12,655 nt of DNA from a candidate division KSB1 bacterium (GTDB lineage Bacteria; Zhuqueibacterota; JdFR-76; DREG01): the NCBI GenBank assembly GCA_022566355.1, contig JADFJB010000126.1, positions 1 to 12,655 on the forward strand, read 5' to 3'. Under the pieces are notes generated by a model, which saw nothing but the letters and a program-made list of their open reading frames with translations, did no database searches and was not told where the DNA came from. Numbering within the stretch: the first letter of the stretch is position 1; each line of letters begins with the position of its first letter. The position numbers and the translations under genes were made by a program. Shown piece by piece: positions 5,912 to 12,655 of the stretch.

Positions 5912-7126
5912 CTATGCTTGATTTGCTAAATAATTATAAGCCAGGTAAGCCATAAATCCAGCCCCAATGGGTAAAGCATCTTCATCAATGTCGTAAGTTG
6001 ACTGATGGAATACGGAAGTTATACCCTTTTCCTGATTTCCCGTTCCCAACCTAAAAAAGCATCCCGGCACTTCTTGTAGATAAAATGAGAAATCTTCCGC
6101 ACCCATACTTGGTTTCTCAATATAGTGGCAATTGTTTTCGCCAATATATTGATGGGCCGATTGAAGCAAAAATTGGGTGACTTCTTCATCATTAATAACT
6201 GCCGGAGAACCATAACTCATCTTAAAATCATTTTCGGCATCATAGGCGGATGTGATTCCACCTACGATTCTACGCATCATTGCTTCTATATCTTGACTTA
6301 ACCCAGGCTTAAATGTGCGAACCGTTCCCATCAACTCTACTTCTGTTGGAATCACGTTGGTTGTTTTGCCGCCGCACACTTTTCCAACCGTAACAACTAC
6401 CTGGTCCTGCGGATCCACCATTCGACTTGAAATATTTTGTAAAGATAAAATCACATGAGCTGCGATTACAATTGGATCAATAGTCAAATGTGGTGTCGCT
6501 CCATGGCCACCCTTCCCTTTAATAGTAATGATAAATTCATTCGCTTCTGCCATCGTCGCACCATCTCGATAGCCTATTTCACCGACACCATACCTGGGAT
6601 CCGAATGGACTCCAAAAATCACATCAACGTCCGGGTCTTTCAAAACACCGTTTCCCACCATGATGGAAGCACCACCCGGGTTTTTTTCTTCACCCGGTTG
6701 TAATATAATTTTGACACACCCTTTTAGTTGATCTTTAAGTTCAGACAATATCAATCCAGCGCCCAGAGCAACTGTGGCGTGGGAATCATGGCCGCATGCA
6801 TGCATCACGCCCTTATTTTTTGATGCAAAAGATAATCCTGTTTGTTCCTTAATCGGCAACGCATCTATATCGCCGCGTAGTGCCACAACAGACCCTGGTT
6901 TGTTCCCTTGAATAATTCCAACTAAACCGGTTTCTGCATAATCTGTCCTGACCTCCATAGCAACCGGTTCCAACCATTTCTTTAGATAATTACTGGTTTC
7001 AAATTCCTTGTACGACAACTCCGGATTTTGATGGAGGTGACGTCTTATTTCCACCAGTTTTGGGGCGATTGCTCTACTTTTTTCTTTTATAAGGTTTAAA
7101 ACGGATATTTGAGTGTTTTCAGCCAT
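5912..7126 (-). CDS. M20D family amidohydrolase / carboxypeptidase (hippurate hydrolase-like)
   Basis: A 404-residue cytoplasmic di-metal peptidase-fold enzyme. M20D members (HipO, N-acyl-amino-acid amidohydrolases, IAA-conjugate hydrolases) cleave the amide bond of N-acylated amino acids. Metal-ligand and catalytic motifs are complete: ALRGDIDALPI (82-92), MHACGHDSH (108-116, with H109, C111 and H113), LQPGEEKNPGGA (142-153, with E146/E147 as the general base pair), H174 in GVHSDP, the dimerisation-domain GKGGHGATPH (204-213) and a C-terminal H374 ligand. No signal peptide is visible. It begins 11 bp after the hflX stop and ends 10 bp before the next start, so it is surely cotranscribed. The ATG has only a weak ribosome site. 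Substrate cannot be told from sequence; aminoacylase, hippuricase or N-acetyl-diaminopimelate deacetylase activities are all possible. Confidence 0.93.
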   Translation of the reverse strand: MAENTQISVLNLIKEKSRAIAPKLVEIRRHLHQNPELSYKEFETSNYLKKWLEPVAMEVRTDYAETGLVGIIQGNKPGSVVALRGDIDALPIKEQTGLSFASKNKGVMHACGHDSHATVALGAGLILSELKDQLKGCVKIILQPGEEKNPGGASIMVGNGVLKDPDVDVIFGVHSDPRYGVGEIGYRDGATMAEANEFIITIKGKGGHGATPHLTIDPIVIAAHVILSLQNISSRMVDPQDQVVVTVGKVCGGKTTNVIPTEVELMGTVRTFKPGLSQDIEAMMRRIVGGITSAYDAENDFKMSYGSPAVINDEEVTQFLLQSAHQYIGENNCHYIEKPSMGAEDFSFYLQEVPGCFFRLGTGNQEKGITSVFHQSTYDIDEDALPIGAGFMAYLAYNYLANQA

Positions 7127-7137
7127 TTGATATTCTT

Positions 7138-8433
7138 TTAAATCTCGGTTACTTTCTCATCATATTTTTTTAATATGGTTTCCAATTTACTATCATTAAT
7201 TTTAGATATTTTAAATTTGATATAAAAACCATCAGCACATGAATTCGTGTCCAGAATTGTCCCTAAAGTACTTATTGCGTTAAGTATATTAGATGTATTT
7301 GATTGAACCTTAATTTCTTTAATGAGAATATTCTTTTCATAAGCTTCACGAAGGGCTACGGTTAGGTCAGATAATAAATAACCCCGTGTTGCAGAAATGA
7401 AAATTGCGGGTTCATACTTTTCTCTTAAATAATCAATGTTACTTTTATTTTTGAGCAGATCGATTTTGTTGAAGACTGTAATTGTGGGTTTATCAGAAAT
7501 ATTTAATTCGCTGAGCACATGGTTTACAGATTGTACCTGGTCCTCAAATAAAGGATGGCTAATATCTACAATATGCAGCAATAAATCGGCGAAAATCGTT
7601 TCTTCCAATGTACTACGAAATGAAGCTACCAGGTTGTGCGGTAATTTTCGAATAAAACCAACCGTATCAATCAAAAGAATTCGAATCTCCGAGCCAATCT
7701 GAAACCCTCGAACCGTTGGATCAAGTGTAACAAACAAACGGTTCTCGGTAACTACTTCTGCGTTTGTTAGTGCATTTAAAATAGTAGATTTACCAGTGTT
7801 GGTATATCCGACAAGAGCCACCTTAAAAAGATCTTTCCTGTTTTGTCGTCGTGTACCTCGTTGCTGGGATATTTTTTTCAAATCCGCTTTTAAATTCGAT
7901 ATCCGCTTATCAATCAGCCGGCGATCTGTTTCTAACTGTGTTTCTCCCGGACCCCTTGTGCCAATACCCCCTTCCTGCCGGGAAAGGTGGCTCCAACGAC
8001 GGGTTAACCGGGGTCGAAGATATTCTAATTGAGCAAGCTCTACTTGGGTTTTTGCTTCTCGGGTCTTTGCCCGCCTCGCGAAAATATCCAGAATTAACCC
8101 GCTTCTATCTATTACTTTTGCTTCTGTAATATTTTCCAGGTTTCGTACTTGAGCCGGAGTAAGATCATCATCGAAAACAACCAAATCCAATTTCAATTTC
8201 TTAACTTTCTCAGCCAGCTCTAAAGCTTTTCCTTTCCCGATAAAATATGCGGGATCGATTTTTTTCCGCTCCTGAATTATTCGATCGACTACCTCGGCCC
8301 CGGCGGTATTAACCAACAAACTTAGTTCATCCAGATAGTCATTTACTTCCCATTCTTTTTGAATGGGCATTTTTACGGTTACTAAAATCGCCAGTTCTGT
8401 ACCGTTTTGCCAATTGTCAACTTGATGAGTCAA
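7138..8433 (-). CDS. hflX: Ribosome-associated GTPase HflX
   Basis: A 431-residue Obg-HflX superfamily GTPase. HflX binds ribosomes and splits stalled or stress-damaged 70S particles. The N-terminal HflX domain is clear (AGAEVV 44-49, YFIGKGKALEL 63-73, FDDDLTPAQ 87-95, EGGIGTRGPGETQLETDRR 154-172). The GTPase domain has G1 GYTNTGKS (209-216), G2 threonine in FVTLDPT (234-240), G3 DTVGF (256-260), G4 NKID (322-325) and G5 SATRG (347-351). All nucleotide-binding motifs are intact and the length is normal. The start appears to be TTG at 8433, because conserved sequence (ELAILVTVK) precedes the first in-frame ATG at codon 22, and an in-frame TAA sits just upstream. AAGGAG lies about 15 nt upstream inside the end of the BatA-like gene, farther than usual. 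The 6-bp gap to that gene suggests reinitiation. Confidence 0.95.
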   Translation of the reverse strand: MTHQVDNWQNGTELAILVTVKMPIQKEWEVNDYLDELSLLVNTAGAEVVDRIIQERKKIDPAYFIGKGKALELAEKVKKLKLDLVVFDDDLTPAQVRNLENITEAKVIDRSGLILDIFARRAKTREAKTQVELAQLEYLRPRLTRRWSHLSRQEGGIGTRGPGETQLETDRRLIDKRISNLKADLKKISQQRGTRRQNRKDLFKVALVGYTNTGKSTILNALTNAEVVTENRLFVTLDPTVRGFQIGSEIRILLIDTVGFIRKLPHNLVASFRSTLEETIFADLLLHIVDISHPLFEDQVQSVNHVLSELNISDKPTITVFNKIDLLKNKSNIDYLREKYEPAIFISATRGYLLSDLTVALREAYEKNILIKEIKVQSNTSNILNAISTLGTILDTNSCADGFYIKFKISKINDSKLETILKKYDEKVTEI

Positions 8434-8439
8434 AGCCAG

Positions 8440-10560
8440 TTATTCATTCTCCTTCACTAACTTTTTAATGCCGGGAATATTTGATAGGAGGTCTTCCCGC
8501 GATAATAACATTTCACAAATCATGAACACGATTGCTAGTATAAAAAACCACTTAGTAAATTCACTACCAAACCTGTTTTTTTTAATCTGTTCTCCAAAAG
8601 CCCCACTAACAGATAGCGCCATAGATTGCCCTGCTAATATATCATCCAGGTCTTTAAGTGAAATCCTTTCGAAACCTGACTCTTTAGTATCGACGTTCAC
8701 AGCCCATTGTTTGATCACAGTAGTGCCTTTTAGTAACTTATAAATTCCAGGAATTTTTGTATTGGTATAGCGGATCTGAAGAGAAATACCAGTTTGCTTC
8801 GGTGTAACCTTTTCTTCCACACCATCAGGCCTCAGAATCGAATAAGACGCTTCAGGATCATAGAGTTCACTTTGAAGTTCTTCGCCAACCATCGATGTAG
8901 AAGCTTGTTGCTGATTTTGTGATGCCAAATAAATTACACTCCGGTAAATCAATGGTGGAAAAATAGACTTATAGACCATGTTATTCCATTCGGGATCCAA
9001 CCCTGATGTAAACAAAAAGATAGTTCCTTTTTCGATATTTGAAACATGGAGAAACGGAGAGTTATCATTGTATTTGATTACATCGGCTCCACCTGATTGA
9101 GAATCGAGATTTAGCCGAAAGTAAAACTGCGGCGAATCCAATTTATCAATTTTCCCGCGGAACACATTTGAAAATATCGGGTGCTTGAAATCTATTGATC
9201 CCCAGCCAATGTAAGATTCAACTTTTCCCAGGGTTCCCGTACTGCCTCGAAATACCGGAGCTCCAAGGGGAGTTAGAAATCTCTCATTTAGGCCTCGAAT
9301 ATCGGTTTGGCCGCCAGGAAAAAAGATCATATGTCCGCCACCGTGAACATATTGGATGAGTCTGGCAATATCACTTTCAGATAAAATGGATTGATCCGCC
9401 ATAATTACAACCGGGAATTGAGAAAGGGGAATATCCAAATTCTGCAGTTGATTCACACGTTTAAAAACGAATAACCGGTTTTGTTCGGGTTTGGGTGCAA
9501 GAGCAAGTTTCAGATAATCCAAATCTTCTTGATCGCCAAGCAAAAGTATGGAGATCTTCTTATGAAGATAAAAAGTAAAATATCCCCGGTTGTCTTCCAG
9601 AAGCGGATCGTCTTCCAGTTCCACCATGCCAGAAATAAAGCCAGTTTCTTTTAATGTTAGGTTAAAAGAAATATTTTCGCTTCTGCTTTTTGGAATACTC
9701 AACGTATTTTGCCCCACTCTATTTTCCATTAAAAAAGCATGTACCATCAAGTCTTCCAGGTCGCCATTGCCAAAATTACCGATGTCTGCAATAACAGCAA
9801 CAGGCCTGCTTAATTCAATGATCTGCTCTTGTAATTCTACTTTTATAAGGCCGGCATTACGATCCTCTACATCACTCAAATCAATCGTGAAATAGCGTAC
9901 CCCGGATACTTCAAGTGAGGTTTCTTTCAGGTCTTCAAGCTGCCATGAACTTTTTTGAAAATCCGAAAGAATATACATTTCTTTATTCGGAAAAATTGAC
10001 TTGTCCAAGTAAGCTGCGGCTTGATTAACGGTTTGGAACATATTCCCATAAAGCATACTTGCCGAAGAATTTTTAAGTAAATTTATTATGGCATCCGGAG
10101 TTTCAAAAGTTTGTTGGGAAGACAAGTCTCCAACCGGACAAGGTACAAAAAGACTTATTTGATCTCCATGGTTCAATTGCTTCAAGATATTGCTTACGGA
10201 TTTTACAGCCGAACTATAACGAGTACCGGCAGGGCCCTCCCAACGCATACTTAATGAATTGTCCAGTACTATTGCCGCAGCAGTTCGAACATTTGCTTTC
10301 CCCAGGAAAAAACTACTCGATCGTATTGTTGGTCTTGCCATTGCCATAACTGCCATTGCGATAACCAAGGCTCTAAGGAGTAAAAGGATGATCTGTCTAA
10401 GCTTCAGACGGCTCATCTGTTTTTTCTGCAATTCTTTAAGGAAAAAAATGGTGCTAAATGGTACTCGTGTGGCTTTGCGCCGGTTAAACAAATGGATAAG
10501 GATTGGCAGGCTTACCGCAAACAATCCATATAAAAAATAACTTTGTAAAAAGGAAAACAT
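8440..10560 (-). CDS. BatA-domain / von Willebrand factor A membrane protein
   Basis: A 706-residue inner-membrane protein with the layout of BatA-like (aerotolerance regulator N-terminal domain) proteins common in the FCB group and Planctomycetes. Residues ~6-24 and ~56-77 are hydrophobic helices around a basic loop that includes the family hallmark LIHLFNRRKATRVPFST (21-37). A VWA-like domain follows, with the MIDAS motif DNSLS at 100-104 and a LSDFQ strand at 198-202; the MIDAS threonine is not clear, so metal binding may be altered. Residues ~334-420 look like a class I amidotransferase-like Rossmann segment (ISILLLGDQED, then VVIMADQS and YVHGGGHMIFFPGG) without an evident catalytic cysteine. 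One C-terminal helix lies at ~670-686, followed by a short cytoplasmic tail. Most of the protein should face the periplasm. It opens a probable operon, with hflX starting 6 bp after its stop. The ATG has no clear Shine-Dalgarno. Exact cellular role is unknown. Confidence 0.85.
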   Translation of the reverse strand: MFSFLQSYFLYGLFAVSLPILIHLFNRRKATRVPFSTIFFLKELQKKQMSRLKLRQIILLLLRALVIAMAVMAMARPTIRSSSFFLGKANVRTAAAIVLDNSLSMRWEGPAGTRYSSAVKSVSNILKQLNHGDQISLFVPCPVGDLSSQQTFETPDAIINLLKNSSASMLYGNMFQTVNQAAAYLDKSIFPNKEMYILSDFQKSSWQLEDLKETSLEVSGVRYFTIDLSDVEDRNAGLIKVELQEQIIELSRPVAVIADIGNFGNGDLEDLMVHAFLMENRVGQNTLSIPKSRSENISFNLTLKETGFISGMVELEDDPLLEDNRGYFTFYLHKKISILLLGDQEDLDYLKLALAPKPEQNRLFVFKRVNQLQNLDIPLSQFPVVIMADQSILSESDIARLIQYVHGGGHMIFFPGGQTDIRGLNERFLTPLGAPVFRGSTGTLGKVESYIGWGSIDFKHPIFSNVFRGKIDKLDSPQFYFRLNLDSQSGGADVIKYNDNSPFLHVSNIEKGTIFLFTSGLDPEWNNMVYKSIFPPLIYRSVIYLASQNQQQASTSMVGEELQSELYDPEASYSILRPDGVEEKVTPKQTGISLQIRYTNTKIPGIYKLLKGTTVIKQWAVNVDTKESGFERISLKDLDDILAGQSMALSVSGAFGEQIKKNRFGSEFTKWFFILAIVFMICEMLLSREDLLSNIPGIKKLVKENE

Positions 10561-10602
10561 TTATATTTCTAGATAGTTGTGGTTCATCCTATTAATAACA
10601 CA

Positions 10603-10630
10603 GTTATAATCAATTAAAATATTCAGACAA
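10603..10630 (-). promoter_or_regulatory. Possible sigma70-like promoter for the BatA-like operon
   Basis: Read on the minus strand, TTGTCT (10630-10625) is followed after 16 nt by TATAAC (10608-10603), matching 4/6 and 5/6 of the -35 and -10 consensus. It lies about 45 bp upstream of the BatA-like start, at the head of a five-gene run with no other large gap. The -35 element lies inside repeat copy C. Chance matches are common in AT-rich spacers, and FCB bacteria often use different promoter consensus sequences, so this is only a suggestion. Confidence 0.3.
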
Positions 10631-10673
10631 GATTAACAGGATGTCCAGGATTTAATAATCGACAAATGAAGTA
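10621..10673 (-). repeat. Interspersed repeat, copy C (GTTAATC-TGTCTGAAT family)
   Basis: On the minus strand this stretch reads CTTCATTTGT, about 20 nt of variable sequence, then CCTGTTAATCTTGTCTGAAT. The copy at 934-968 on the plus strand reads CTTCATTTGT, then TTGTTAATCCTGTCTGAAT. The shared blocks and their order show these are the same element in opposite orientation. Motifs of this kind (GATTAACAGGAT) are scattered through intergenic regions of many bacterial genomes. Their function is not known to me. Confidence 0.7.
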
Positions 10674-10713
10674 TAATTGTTGACATTTTTTTAAAGCGTA
10701 TTAAGTATATCAT

Positions 10714-11319
10714 TCAAATACTAATTTCCTCTTTGCTTTGTTCAACTAACTCTTTCTCAACCAGGCCGCAAAAAATATGGCCTATGGTTATTTGAGCTTC
10801 CTGAATTCGTTGAGCATTTGAAGATGGCACTGTTAATCCATAATCTACCATGTTAATAATTTTACCCCCACCCATCCCGGAAAAAGCCACAGTTTGCATT
10901 TTTCGGGACTTTGCCGTTTGCACTGCTTTTAATACATTTTCCGAATTTCCGCTGGTTGTGATTGCTATTAATACATCGCCTGGTTTGCCTAAAGCCTCGA
11001 TTTGCCGGGAAAATATGAATTCAAATCCCCTGTCATTTGATTGAGCTGTGATTAGTGAAGTATCTGTCGTTAAGGCAAGAGCCGCAATCGCCGGCCTATT
11101 TAATTCCAAACGACACACCATTTCCGTTGCTAAATGTTGAGCATCAGCCGCACTGCCGCCATTTCCACAAAACAGGATTTTACCGCCACATTTCAGGGAT
11201 TGAATGGCTATGTTTGCGATCTCTGCAATTAAAGAAGAAAGCTTTTCAGCAACACGGATTTTAACTTCTGAACTTTCTCTAAGTTCGGAACGGATGGATT
11301 CAAGATGGGAGTGGTTCAT
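10714..11319 (-). CDS. gmhA: Phosphoheptose isomerase (sedoheptulose 7-phosphate isomerase)
   Basis: A 201-residue single-domain SIS protein. GmhA converts sedoheptulose 7-phosphate to D-glycero-D-manno-heptose 7-phosphate, the first step towards ADP-heptose for the LPS inner core or S-layer glycans. The signature FCGNGGSAADAQHLATE occupies residues 50-66, with H62 and E66 at the positions of E. coli H61 and E65. The phosphate loop TTSGNSENV is at 121-129, and Q173 and H181 match the second pair of active-site residues, so the catalytic set looks complete. The length is normal for GmhA. The ATG overlaps the stop of the upstream PHP phosphatase gene by 4 bp, with no strong Shine-Dalgarno of its own, so translation is probably coupled. 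The next heptose enzymes (HldE, HldD, GmhB) are not in the window. DiaA and other SIS proteins are less likely because of the conserved Q and H. Confidence 0.93.
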   Translation of the reverse strand: MNHSHLESIRSELRESSEVKIRVAEKLSSLIAEIANIAIQSLKCGGKILFCGNGGSAADAQHLATEMVCRLELNRPAIAALALTTDTSLITAQSNDRGFEFIFSRQIEALGKPGDVLIAITTSGNSENVLKAVQTAKSRKMQTVAFSGMGGGKIINMVDYGLTVPSSNAQRIQEAQITIGHIFCGLVEKELVEQSKEEISI

Positions 11320-12119
11320 GGTTCACGTATTAGACCAAATTTCCGTTTCAGCGCTTGCCACCGCCTGGAGCCGTTGTTTCGTTCTTCAAATGCAATGGGC
11401 TCGGATTTGATTAACTCATCACCTAGAATGGCACGAATAGGATTCATTTCAAACAAAACTTCGGCTTTACTTAGTCCATATTGACTTGAAACTAAATTAT
11501 ATGCTTTTTTTAAAGATATGGAACGTGATCGAATATCATGGCCATCGGAAGCAACGAAATGAACCAAATCATGTTCAAGAAGTTCCTGAGCGCATTTTTT
11601 TACGGAATCTCCAAAAATGCCCAGTAGACTACCGGCATTTACCTGCAAGCTGGCACCCATCTGGACAAATCGATAAGCATATTTAGGATTTTTTATGATC
11701 GGCAGCAATCGTTCCGGATGGGCGAGTATGGGCAGAATTCCATTCATGGTCCAATCAAAAATTTTCTTGGGCACAAATTCCGGAATGGCGCGCATGCCAA
11801 ATTCCACCAGAACATATTTACCATTATTATTAAAAGTGGTAAAGGCCTTGTTCAGCTCAGTATCCGGATGTAGAAAAATTTCACCGCCTAAATAAATTTT
11901 AAGCTTTCTACCATCTTTTTTAACGATATCCTTTACTTGCTTAAATTTTTCAAGGATCTCCTCTTCTCTATCAAAGTCAGCGGGACTTAAAATATGGGAA
12001 GTCAGAATTATTTCAGTAGTCCCGTCTTTTTCTGCTAATGCCAGCATTCTCCTGGTATCATCTATTGATCTTGGACCATCATCAAATTCGGGAAGAAGAT
12101 GAGTATGAATATCTATCAT
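11316..12119 (-). CDS. PHP-family phosphatase, CpsB/YwqE (tyrosine phosphatase) type
   Basis: A 267-residue cytoplasmic metal-dependent phosphatase of the PHP superfamily. Metal-ligand motifs appear in the usual order: HTH at residues 5-7 (H5, H7), DDG at 13-15, TSH at 40-42, GGE at 78-80, VEF at 105-107, AHPER at 133-137 and SDGH at 191-194. This layout matches CpsB/YwqE, Mn-dependent protein-tyrosine phosphatases that control capsule and exopolysaccharide synthesis through BY-kinases. No BY-kinase or Wzz-like gene is present here. Instead the stop codon overlaps the start of gmhA (ATGA, 4 bp), which indicates translational coupling to a heptose-pathway enzyme. The start is an ATG with a GGAAG element about 10 nt upstream. 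The basic C-terminal tail (residues ~250-267) is typical of the family. A small-molecule sugar-phosphate phosphatase role is an alternative suggested only by the context. Confidence 0.85.
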   Translation of the reverse strand: MIDIHTHLLPEFDDGPRSIDDTRRMLALAEKDGTTEIILTSHILSPADFDREEEILEKFKQVKDIVKKDGRKLKIYLGGEIFLHPDTELNKAFTTFNNNGKYVLVEFGMRAIPEFVPKKIFDWTMNGILPILAHPERLLPIIKNPKYAYRFVQMGASLQVNAGSLLGIFGDSVKKCAQELLEHDLVHFVASDGHDIRSRSISLKKAYNLVSSQYGLSKAEVLFEMNPIRAILGDELIKSEPIAFEERNNGSRRWQALKRKFGLIREP

Positions 12120-12167
12120 TTAAAATTTAGCTTCCAAGCTTTAATGTTTCATAGAATATTTTATTAA

Positions 12168-12655
12168 TCACAAATGAATGGCTTCGGCACATTCTTGTAT
12201 GAATGTCTCAGATAAATTATTTTCCATCGCATTTCCAATCACAACAAAATCTGCGCCGGCATCAACCTTTGCGCGTGCCTCTTTAGCTGATCGGATACCG
12301 CCACCAACAACAAGAGGGATGTTGATTTGCTCTGATATCTTACAAATCATATCATCGGGAATAGAGAACTTTGCTCCGCTGCCACCTTCCAGGTAAACTA
12401 ATTTCATCCCGATATATTCCGCAGCTAATGCATGCGCTACTGCTATTTCGCTTTTATCACGGGGAATAGGCCTGGATCCGGAAAGAAATTCAACCGTTGT
12501 GATATTCCCGGATTCCACCTGCATATACCCTGTTGATATTGCTTCCAGGTTGATTGATCGGATAATAGGCGCAGCGATTACTTGTTCTCCAATAAGATAA
12601 TTGGGATTCCTGCTGCTGATAAAATTCAAAAACAAAATAGCATCAGCTGCTGCAG
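12168..12655 (-). CDS. GGGP synthase family prenyltransferase (PcrB/GGGPS), 5' end beyond window
   Basis: The visible 162 codons match the C-terminal two thirds of the geranylgeranylglyceryl/heptaprenylglyceryl phosphate synthase family. These TIM-barrel enzymes join a polyprenyl diphosphate to sn-glycerol 1-phosphate, the first committed step of archaeal-type ether lipids. Reading from the window edge, visible motifs are FLNFISSRNPNYLIG, the STGYMQVESG strand, VYLEGGSGA, VVGGGIRS and VIGNAMENN; the last three form the phosphate-binding end of the barrel. The stop is a TGA at 12168-12170. The reading frame stays open through base 12655, so the start lies outside the window; a TTG at 12635 falls inside the conserved core and is not a start. 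The PHP phosphatase gene begins 48 bp downstream. The length and motif style resemble the group II enzymes known from Bacteroidota and some archaea. Prenyl chain length and the true substrate cannot be read from this sequence. Confidence 0.9.
   Translation of the reverse strand, partial: AAADAILFLNFISSRNPNYLIGEQVIAAPIIRSINLEAISTGYMQVESGNITTVEFLSGSRPIPRDKSEIAVAHALAAEYIGMKLVYLEGGSGAKFSIPDDMICKISEQINIPLVVGGGIRSAKEARAKVDAGADFVVIGNAMENNLSETFIQECAEAIHL

Larger units (their letters stand above)
10561..10713. other. Intergenic gap with one interspersed repeat copy
   Basis: This is the only sizeable break between the gmhA block and the long downstream operon. It carries no convincing reading frame. 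It holds a repeat related to those at 853-968 and 2303-2404 but in the opposite orientation, and a possible promoter facing the BatA-like gene. I see no GC-rich hairpin followed by a T-run, so termination after gmhA is not obvious from the sequence. Confidence 0.6.

Noticed and set aside
9590-10540. Plus-strand frames opposite the BatA-like gene
   Set aside because: They are shadows of a long gene with domains and membrane segments on the minus strand.
1-12655. CRISPR array, tRNA, rRNA, toxin-antitoxin pair, transposase or integrase
   Set aside because: No regularly spaced repeats, no cloverleaf-like or rRNA-like sequence, and no encoded protein with such motifs was seen on either strand.

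Overview
This 12.7-kb AT-rich window is bacterial, and every gene I can support lies on the minus strand, so transcription runs from high to low coordinates. The gene set is a Gram-negative heptose enzyme (GmhA), a BatA-type membrane protein, a secreted beta-propeller protein, HflX, and three enzymes with archaeal-type relatives: a GGGP-synthase-family prenyltransferase, ApgM-type phosphoglycerate mutase and archease. This mix suggests the FCB superphylum (Bacteroidota, Calditrichota/KSB1, Cloacimonadota and relatives). The phylum is an inference from gene content, because no rRNA or other marker is present.

Layout in transcription order. (1) 12655-10714, envelope and lipid block: the 5'-truncated end of a geranylgeranylglyceryl/heptaprenylglyceryl phosphate synthase family gene, a PHP-family phosphatase (CpsB/YwqE type), and gmhA overlapping it by 4 bp. 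(2) 10713-10561, a gap holding one copy of an interspersed repeat and a possible promoter. (3) 10560-2995, a tightly packed probable operon with gaps of 6, 11, 10 and 27 bp: BatA-like VWA protein, HflX, M20D amidohydrolase, secreted Reg_prop-type beta-propeller protein, ApgM phosphoglycerate mutase. (4) 2994-2852, a gap with two different interspersed repeat motifs, then the archease gene. (5) 2419-1, a worn, repeat-rich region: an orphan DNA methyltransferase between two related ~100-bp direct repeats, a short unrecognised coding remnant, and the first ~46 codons of NADP-type glutamate dehydrogenase cut off by a palindromic element.

Blocks 1-3 look like ordinary, intact housekeeping and envelope genes. 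Block 5 is the unusual part. Four or more kinds of small interspersed repeat cluster there, one has become part of the methyltransferase reading frame, and two genes are reduced to fragments. I see no tRNA, rRNA, CRISPR array, transposase, integrase or recognisable defence operon. The best candidate for something new is the repeat-bounded methyltransferase cassette together with the repeat-driven gene decay around it, not a complete new system.
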